Source: Sorex araneus (Eukaryota; Chordata; Mammalia; Eulipotyphla; Soricidae). Taken from it: DNA of 64,000 nucleotides. Positions 57,108-64,000 of the stretch are shown piece after piece (the first letter of the stretch is position 1; every line of letters begins with the position of its first letter). Location of the stretch: the NCBI RefSeq assembly GCF_027595985.1, contig NC_073306.1, forward strand, positions 157,739,219 through 157,803,218, written 5' to 3'. A program made the position numbers and the translations under genes. The notes beneath the pieces are model-generated. The model saw only the letters and a program-made list of their open reading frames with translations. It was not told the origin of the DNA and ran no database searches.

Positions 57108-57294
57108 AGGGGATGGAGTGATAGAACAGCGGGTAGGGCATTTGCCTTGCACGCGGACAACCCGGGTTCGAATCCCAGCACCCCATATGGTCCCCTGAGC
57201 ACCGCCAGGAGTAATTCCTGAGTGCATAAGCCAGGAGTAACCCCTGTGCATTGCTGGGTGTGACCCAAAAAGAAAAAAAATAAAAATAAAAAAT
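57108..57294 (+). mobile_element. SINE class A, young, with 16-bp duplication
   Basis: AAAAAGATACATATGG flanks it (57092-57107 and 57295-57310). GGGGATGGAGTGATAGAACAGC head, B box GGTTCGAATCCC, GGTCCCCTGAGCACCGCC, GTAATTCCTGAGTGCATAAG and GTGTGACCC, then an A-tail with AAATAAAAATAAAAAAT. The long perfect duplication indicates recent insertion. Confidence 0.96.
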
Positions 57295-57310
57295 AAAAAG
57301 ATACATATGG

Positions 57311-58596
57311 GATGTGAATCTTTTTCAAGTGCATGTCATTGTATCAGTTGTTTTGTGTAGCAAAAGCCCATTAGTTTGTTATTAAGTGGTCTATTTAATA
57401 GTGTCCATAAATTCTAAAACTGGAGAACAAGTATTGTTATTTTGGATGTTTTAATGATCCTGATTAAGTTACTCAGCCTTGGCTCATTTGCTTGACCTTT
57501 GTTATTTTAATGGCTTGGAAGATTCCCCCAGCTATACAGAGCTGCTATAGTGACTCTTTATCTACATGATACAGATCTAGAAAATGATTTATTTGAAAAA
57601 GTCAACTAATTGCATTTGAATGATTAGATTAGGCCTATATAAAAAGGGAAGTAGATAATTATATAAATTTTAAAGAATTCAAAAACTGAAAATTCAATTT
57701 ACTACCAAAAATGATTGCATTTATTATTTCAAATGTAATTACAATCATATAATAACTGTACAGAGAAGAGACTGCAAAGTTTTAAGTAAAATATTAGTAC
57801 AGAGAGCTAACACAATGGGGTAATTTCTGGCACAGTGTTACTTTTCCCTACTGGTATATGGAATTTAAGATTTCAAGCAATGTTGTATGATTTTTGTTCC
57901 TCTCTTTAACATTTACTTCCCTCAGGTGAACAGTACCTACCTTTTTTGGGAATATTGGGTGTAGTTTATGAAATAATTCAGGCCATCCTTTCACATGTGC
58001 TTTTCAAAAAGCACAGGAACAATTTAGTAGAAAAGTGAAACTTTACTGAGATGAAAGCAACTGAATTTGGAAAAGATGTCCACCAAGCAGACCGGAGAGC
58101 AAGTGTAAAAGAAAAGGATTGGCGGGTTGGCTCTATGGCCCCCAGAGCAAGGGTGACATAACTGTCTACACACTTTTCCATTAGTGTTTTAGTAAACACA
58201 AGCATATTCCTACTCAAGGATAGGTGAAGGTTCACAGTTGAAGAAATGGGCACACAATTCCAGAGAAATGTCATTGGAGTATGGAGTATGGCAATAGGGG
58301 GAAAGGTGGCTGGAGGTTGCTGAGGGTTCCACTGTGCAGTTTCCACTAACCAACAGAGTCTAGTCTGGGGCCTGGGGTTGTCAGTAGTTCAAAAGTGCTC
58401 TGAAGGTTCTGTTTTGCCCTAACTAGAGTAAAAAAAAATGGAACAAGCTTGCTGTTCTGTCTGAACAAACTACAGACCTCAAAACCATTTGTTTTAGTTT
58501 TTTATAACCTCAGTGTCTTTCTAATTTTTCTTTCAGGACTTGGGAGACTAAAGGGTCATTGTTGCAAAAAGCTTTTGTTATTTAGCATCTGGCATG
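57311..58596. other. Unique intronic sequence
   Basis: AT-rich. A 122-codon minus-strand open frame (57978-58346) has no recognised domain and I treat it as chance. Confidence 0.4.
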
Positions 58597-58610
58597 GGAC
58601 TTGGAATTTT

Positions 58611-58750
58611 TTTTTTCTTTTTGGGTCATACCCAGCGATGCACAGTGATGGCTCATGCACTCAGGAAATACTCCTGATGCTGGGAACTGAACCCCGGTTG
58701 GCTGCGTGCAAGGCAAATGCCCTACCCGCTGTGCTATTGCTCCAGCCCCA
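58611..58750 (-). mobile_element. SINE class A, antisense, internally deleted, with duplication
   Basis: A 14-bp duplication GGACTTGGAATTTT flanks it (58597-58610 and 58751-58764). TTTTTTCTTTTTGGGTC tail complement, a middle shortened by about 30 bases (the GGGGACCATATGGG part is missing), GGGAACTGAACCCCGG and CTGTGCTATTGCTCCAGCCCC. Confidence 0.95.
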
Positions 58751-58794
58751 GGACTTGGAATTTTAAAAAGAACTCAGTGAAGTTTAGTTCTTAC

Positions 58795-59035
58795 TATTCA
58801 CTTCACTGTCATTACTGCCACAACCACCACTATCATTCTTATCATCACTGTTGGCCTTTGTAATCATTACATAACCACCACCTTCAACTCTATTCTCACC
58901 GTCACCATCATGATCTTCACCGTCATAACCATGACCACCACCAGTCATCTCTATTGATCTCCTCTGCCATAACCATAACCACCAACATCATCTTTATTAC
59001 CACCAACACTATTCACATCATTTTCATTACCGTCG
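58795..59035. repeat. Irregular (CAC/CAT)n-rich tract
   Basis: Imperfect trinucleotide-like array of ACC, ATC and ATT units (CACCACCAGTC, CATAACCATAACCACC). Probably an old degenerated microsatellite. Confidence 0.75.
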
Positions 59036-61264
59036 GGTTGTGTGTGTCTTGTTCCTCTGAGAAGCAGATGTCAGTATGGCATTAAACATGTGAGCCATGT
59101 TCTAGGGAGAAGACATCCATGACAGTAAGTGGAGAAGGAGGCAGAGGTTGGGTTTGAAGAGTGGTGAAAGGGGATAGGAAGAAAGAAAGTTTGAATAACT
59201 CAGACTGCAGTGCTGTTCGAAGGAACATTCAGCAAAGTCTTTAGGGGTCCTTGATCCAAAGTGGCCTAACAGAAGTTTCCCATCTTGCAGCCTCGATACA
59301 CTCAGCACTGACTGGGGTCAGCCTCAAGAGTGTGGTTTAAGTACAAAATCCAGCAGTTTGATGAAGTTCAGAGCTCAGTAACTGGACCCTAGCTCTGATA
59401 TACAACTTTGAGATTGGGGATTTGCACATGTATTCTTGCAGACATCAGAGTGGGTACAACATCCTATTTTTGACATTTTTTTCAACTTTTGATGTTTAAC
59501 CTCCACTGTGCTAACCTACTGAAATAAAAGCTATGATAAATACTTAAAATATTTCCTTTTGCTTGGGACCAGGCACTGTTTGAGACTGGCCCAATTTCAT
59601 ACCAATCCCCAGTTTTTCCACAGTGCTTGAATATTTTGGTAGAGCTGTGCTCAACTGAACTCCTTCATGAAAAGTTTTATTTTTCTGCTCCAACTTTAAT
59701 TTCTATTTAGAAACCTGATTTGATTAGAGAGTGAAAGTTTAAGTGTTTGTAACAGGATTCAATTAAAATAGGTCATTCTTGGGCCTCTGAAAATGGTAAC
59801 TGGCCTTGGGCAAATTGAACAAAAGTTATAAAATTCAATTGGATGCATCACAACATTTAACATCTTTAAGGAAGACGTTTTGCCTAATAGATTCAATTTA
59901 AAAATATTTAGTGTAGGTCATCAGCTTAAGTACCTAAACAATGTGTTTGTTTGTTTTTTTCTCTCTTTACTTATAGCTAAGATCAGGGCACCTGGACTCT
60001 TATCTACAAAAATAAACAATTTGTGTTGGGACCTTGAAGAAAGTCAATTAGTTTCTGTGACTTTACCAGGAGGTTAAAAAGGAGATTGTAATATTGGTGA
60101 ATAATGTGCTTAGAGATGTTTGCATAAAAGATGCTTTGTCATTGTAAAGTATTGAATATTTATGGTCTACCAGTCTGAGCCAAATGGCCCAGAGGAAAAA
60201 ACAGTCAGATTTATGTAAACCTTGCTCTGTGTCCCAGATACTTCAGGATGGGTGTTCTATATATGAATGAATAAATAAATGGTTTAAATATTATTTTAAA
60301 ATTCAAAGGTACATCAATATTATCTGGGGTGTTAGCCAATGTGCTTGACCTTTGACATGGAAATGAAATGTCTGTCTCCAAGTAACTATTTCAACCTCAT
60401 ACATATTTCTAAAGCATTGATGATCAGTAATGTTTTCTTAGAGTTCTGTATCTCCAAATAAAGGTAAATTATATCTTTACCTAAAATCTACAAGAAATGA
60501 TTGTCTCTCACCCGTGGTTTTGAGAATTCCCTAGTCTAAAATTGCCTTGCTTATACTTCTTTTCTTCCTTCTCTTTAAAAATAAAGGAAAAGTGTCCATA
60601 AAGTAGTTTTCTTTCGCTTTATTGTGAGATATTTGAGTCTCAAAGAAATAATAAAAAAAATTAGTCATAAACACTGCCCAAGGATTTAATGGATCTCACT
60701 GAGCCACGCAATGCAGATGCATGGGGACATAAATAGGTGTTAGGAGATAAGAGGCACAGAAGCAATTTGTTTGGATTGGGTCACTGCTTAATCCAAATGG
60801 GTTCAGCACAAGAATTCATGAAACGTGACAGTGGGCCAAGAGGAACTCGCCATGACATTTTCGATTCCCTTACCTCTTCTAATTAACCATTTCAAGTACA
60901 GCAGAACTTAGATCACACAGAAGTCTAGCCAGACCCATCAGTACCAAGTGTAGACCTGTCCATGGAAATGGATGGTTCTGCTCTTCTTAGGCAATGGACT
61001 ATGACTCAGTAATACCTCAAGCTGGGCTTTTAATGTCTATGATAGATTGGTTCTGAGCAGCATTTTTCTCAAAGATGAAAACTGCAGTAGAATTGCCTTA
61101 TAACATAGCCCGTCATTCAATGCCTCTGGGCATTTTGCGCTGAACTAAATATACCATAGGAAGTCTAATGAACTATCGGAAAACATAAATATCACCTAGA
61201 GAAGAAGCTTGCTGTTGCAGGAGTGACGAGAATAACAACAGCAAGACTCCCAACTACCTTTAAA
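59036..61264. other. Unique intronic sequence, no exon recognised
   Basis: Single-copy-looking, AT-rich. No repeat family or exon candidate recognised. Confidence 0.45.
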
Positions 61265-61400
61265 ACAATAGTTATTTGCCACCGTCTCAGACATTTTCAT
61301 ACTTCCTATATAATTGGTCCCTTTTTACAGAGGAGGGCATGGATTCAAAGATGTTGCATTGTCCAAAGTGAATGAGTATGTGGGAGTTAGGATTTATTAT
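61265..61400 (-). mobile_element. MIR, antisense, partial
   Basis: CAGACATTTTCATACTTCC, GGTCCCTTTTTACAGAGGAGGGC, GTTGCATTGTCCAAAG and GGAGTTAGGATTTATTATAAACAGG follow the inverted MIR order. Confidence 0.6.
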
Positions 61401-62121
61401 AAACAGGAAACAAAAACAAAAGTGCCTACATTCCTGTGTAGGCAGGTTGTCAAGAATTTTTTTAGAATTTTTTTTTTTCTGTGCTAATATCTGGATGTGA
61501 CACCTTAGTAACTCCAGATCCTTAGACCCTCATCCCTTCTCACTTACCTTAGAAAATGGGAGTTCTGATTCAAGTCCTTTACCTGGAACATCGTGTGATC
61601 TGTAAATATTGGTTAACTTGGTCAACAAAAGATTAAGCTGATTCTGATTCTTGTCTGTGATTTTAGGCAGAAAGGGTACCACTAGCTCATTTTCACAGAG
61701 GCCAGTCATACATATAGCCTAGAAAAATATTTATCAAAGTGGAATTATTCAAATGGAGACATTTCCATTTAACTGACAATCAAGTTTCAGGAGACCAATT
61801 CATAGAACATATTTAGGGAGACACTTTCCTCCTTTTTGTGCGTAGTCGTAGTTGTACAATGAAAATCTGATTGGTGATTGATAAGAAAATCATGCAAATC
61901 AAATTAGTGTTTATAAAATTCTCGGGCTGATTTGCTTCTGTAATCAGGACAGGAAAATTCCCAGCAGTCGAGGTTGCTTGGGGGCATTGTATCTCACACG
62001 TATCACTAGGAAGTCACTGAGATGGTGCTCTTTGCAATGCTCATGTTGCTTGAGGAGGAAAGAATAAGAGGAAGTAACAGTTGCCAATGGTGTTTCCTTA
62101 GACCTTAAGGTTTAAGGCAAG
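61401..62121. other. No gene or repeat identified
   Basis: Unique-looking intronic sequence. Confidence 0.4.
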
Positions 62122-62262
62122 AGGGGCTGAGAGATAGAGGAACAGGCTGGACAGCAGGCATTGCATGCAGAAGGTCCAGGTTCAGTGATTCAGAGCCCAG
62201 AGCTCGGAGTAGCCCCTCGACCTTCCTGGTGTGCCCCGCCCCCCTCCCAACCCAACCCGGTG
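62122..62262 (+). mobile_element. SINE class A relative, old
   Basis: GAGGGGCTGAGAGATAGAGG head, GGCATTGCATGCAGAAGG, CCAGGTTCAGTGATTC, GAGTAGCCCCTCGACC and GGTGTGCCCC, ending in a C-rich then short A-run. Confidence 0.65.
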
Positions 62263-62374
62263 AAAAAGAGTGTAGGGCAAGTTATTTGAATGTCAAATGC
62301 TTTTTGCACTTTAAGTCCCCAAGTGTCCCATCCCCTGTCCTGCAATTATGTGACAAAATCACAGTTATGTAAAT

Positions 62375-62865
62375 GTCTTTTTATTTATCATTGAAGTCAC
62401 ATTGAATGATAACATTATGTAAGTTTCAGGTATATAATCACTGAAAACCTACATATTACATAGTACATCAAGTGTGCACTGCAAGTCCACCTCTATCTGA
62501 GACCCCATTTTTCTGCTTGCCTAACCCTTCTCTCCCATACCTCCACCTCCCTTCTACTTCTGGTGAGCTACATTGGTTTTCACAGTCCAAATGTTTATTG
62601 TTTTATTTAGTTCAACTCTTTTTTATCTCTACGTGACACATGTGACAGAAATCATTTGGTGTTTGCCATTCTCTGGGTTATTTCTCTAAACAATTCACTG
62701 TAGTTCTACCAGTATTGTATTTTTTTTTTTGCAGGTTATAAGATGTAATCCTTTTGGATAGGTAAATGATATTATATTGTTTATTTATATATCACATCTT
62801 CTGTGCCCATTTGTGAGTCAAAAGCACTTGATTTCATTTTTTAACTATCACAAAGAATGCTGTAG
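62375..62865 (-). mobile_element. Old L1, antisense, left part
   Basis: TTTATCATTGAAGTCACATTG, GTAAGTTTCAGGTATATAATC, CTCTATCTGAGACCCC, ATTTGGTGTTTGCCATTC and a following TTTGTGAGTC through CACAAAGAATGCTG correspond to an inverted old L1 3' end and ORF2 end. It is interrupted by the SINE at 62866. Confidence 0.65.
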
Positions 62866-63030
62866 TTGGGGGGCCAGAGCGATAGTACAGTGGGTAAGGC
62901 ACTTGCCTGGCAAGCAGCTGACCTGGGTTTGATCCCTCGAATCCCATATCATCCCCTGAGCACTGCCAGGAGTTATTCTTGAGTGCAGTGCCAGGAGCAA
63001 CTGCTGAGCACTGTCAGGTGTGGCCCCAAA
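62866..63030 (+). mobile_element. SINE class A inside an old L1
   Basis: ACAAAGAATGCTG is duplicated (62850-62862 and 63031-63043) and splits the L1. GGGGGGCCAGAGCGATAGTACAG head, GGGTTTGATCCCTCG (B-box region), CCCCTGAGCACTGCCAGG and GGTGTGGCCCC, then a short A-tail. Confidence 0.95.
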
Positions 63031-63124
63031 ACAAAGAATGCTGCAGTAATGTACAAGTAATATACATAGCAGTATATATGTCTGAATAAGAGCTTTTGCA
63101 CTTTTGGGGATAAAAATCCAGAAT
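63031..63124 (-). mobile_element. Old L1, antisense, right part
   Basis: Continues after the SINE: GCAGTAATGTACAAGTAATATAC, GTATATATGTCTGAATAAGAGC and TTTTGCACTTTTGGGGATAAAAATCC, the usual inverted L1 ORF2 segment. The next SINE interrupts it again. Confidence 0.65.
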
Positions 63125-63138
63125 TGTGATGATTGCAT

Positions 63139-63317
63139 TTTTTTTTTTTTTTTGCTTTTTGGGTCACACCCAGCGATGCTCAGGGGTTACTCCTGGCTTT
63201 GCACTCAGGAATTACTCTTGGCAGTGCTTGGGGGACCATATGGGATGCCAGGGATCGAACCCGGGTCGGCCGCGTGCAAGGCAAACGCCCTACCCGCTGT
63301 GCTATCGCTCTGGCCCC
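63139..63317 (-). mobile_element. SINE class A, antisense, near-consensus, 14-bp duplication
   Basis: TGTGATGATTGCAT flanks it (63125-63138 and 63318-63331). A pure T-run, GCTTTTTGGGTCACACCCAGC, CACTCAGGAATTACTC, ATGGGATGCCAGGG, GATCGAACCCGGGTCGGCC and CTGTGCTATCGCTCTGGCCCC. One of the best-preserved class A copies. The head carries A-box TAGCACAGCGGG and B-box GGTTCGATCCC with a CCTTGCACG anticodon-arm relic, suggesting a tRNA-Ala(UGC) ancestor. Confidence 0.96.
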
Positions 63318-63331
63318 TGTGATGATTGCAT

Positions 63332-63960
63332 CTTATAGAATTTATTTTATTTGGATGGTACACTGCATACTGGAGATTTCCATAATGGTCACACCAATGA
63401 ACAGATTTGCATTCCTGTCAAGGAGGATTCCCTTATTTCCATCGTTTCCAACACTTGTTCCTTATCGTTTGAACTTACTGTTTAAAGGGAAACAGAAAAA
63501 GTTTCCAGAGATTATACCTGCACCTAGGGTACAGTGTTTACCGGGTATTTCTGCAGGAGGAAGAGAAAACACATGCTTGCCCCAGGTGCTATAACAGGAG
63601 GATGTGTGTAAGATGTAAAGAGAAAGAAATGACAAGGCCTTCAGGCACCAGAGCTGTCAGGTCAGGATGCAGTGGACATGCTCACCAGGTCTGGGTGGTC
63701 TTGGGCCCATTGAGCCAACACAATTGGGCACTCATCTAGTTCTGAAAAGAGAACCAGGACTTTTGAAGAGTCAGGAAGTGACTCAGGTAGGTAACTACAA
63801 CCAGCCACTAGCTCCCCTGCAAATTAGTGGAGCTTGTCCAAAGGTTGTTGATTAGCATAACAATGCTTACACAGTGCCTCATGACAAGTCTGCCTTAAAG
63901 ACACCTACTCCCAGAAGACCTGCTGCAAGCTTACTCCACAATTGGGCCAAAAAGGAAGAT
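63332..63960. other. Unique intronic sequence
   Basis: No exon recognised. Up to about 63470 the text may still be the old L1 (complement of CCATTATGGAAATCTCC). Confidence 0.4.
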
Positions 63961-63964
63961 ACAG

Positions 63965-64000
63965 AAGAGCTATTAATTCTCATTTTACAGATGAGGAAAG
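63965..64000 (-). mobile_element. MIR start, antisense, cut by window edge
   Basis: ATTCTCATTTTACAGATGAGGAAAG is the highly conserved inverted MIR core. The rest lies beyond the window. Confidence 0.6.

Noticed and set aside
57978..58346. 122-codon minus-strand open frame
   Set aside because: No domain, splice signals or recognised homology; chance is sufficient in 64 kb.
63139..63317. tRNA-Ala gene in SINE heads
   Set aside because: A and B boxes are present, but acceptor-stem pairing and a clean cloverleaf are not; these are SINE heads.

Overview
The window is nuclear DNA of a placental mammal, almost certainly a shrew (Soricidae, probably Sorex). The evidence is the repeat content: many copies of a tRNA-derived SINE with an RNA polymerase III B box (GGTTCGATTCC) that I know from shrews, a shrew-type L1 with a very G-rich 3' UTR, and a degenerate RTE retrotransposon of the nematode-like type reported from the common shrew. 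Old mammal-wide MIR copies confirm a mammalian background. There are no prokaryotic genes, rRNA genes, functional tRNA genes or CRISPR arrays.

The only protein-coding exon I can support is at 38753-38810 (+): the first coding exon of GBA3 (cytosolic beta-glucosidase, glycoside hydrolase family 1), ending in a GTAAGA splice donor. Everything to its left is then 5' flank and everything to its right is intron 1. No second exon was seen. The other long open frames are L1 ORF2 remnants, tetranucleotide repeats read as protein, or chance.

Layout. 1-159 GAA repeat; 160-8480 unique sequence with a SINE, a CCTT repeat, a composite L1-derived block (2290-3350) and MIRs; 8485-13270 SINE- and L1-rich; 13320-16660 a nested L1 carrying a solo LTR and a short L1 derivative; 16730-18990 L1 3' ends with purine/pyrimidine tracts; 19693-20910 an RTE-tailed SINE beside an RTE remnant; 21021-21302 a U2 retropseudogene and an L1 end; 23255-24000 a SINE split by a short L1 derivative; 26023-28941 an L1 with twin-priming inversion; 29930-30600 a tandem array of about 400-bp units; 31000-38750 mostly unique sequence plus one SINE with a giant tail; 38753-64000 GBA3 exon 1 and intron with many SINEs, L1s and tetranucleotide arrays.

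The most interesting system is a set of parasites of parasites. Two SINE classes share a tRNA-like head but have different tails. Class A ends in an A-rich tail, as expected for mobilisation by L1. Class B ends in a segment matching the last codons and 3' end of the RTE element found in the same window, followed by a short CAGTG-type repeat and no poly(A), as expected for mobilisation by RTE. A longer composite (8485-9060 and 53240-53990) contains the class B body and tail and may be its ancestor. A second set of non-autonomous elements (15603-16350, 23289-23905) consists of GC-rich 5' modules, tandem in one case, joined to an L1 3' UTR and flanked by perfect target-site duplications.
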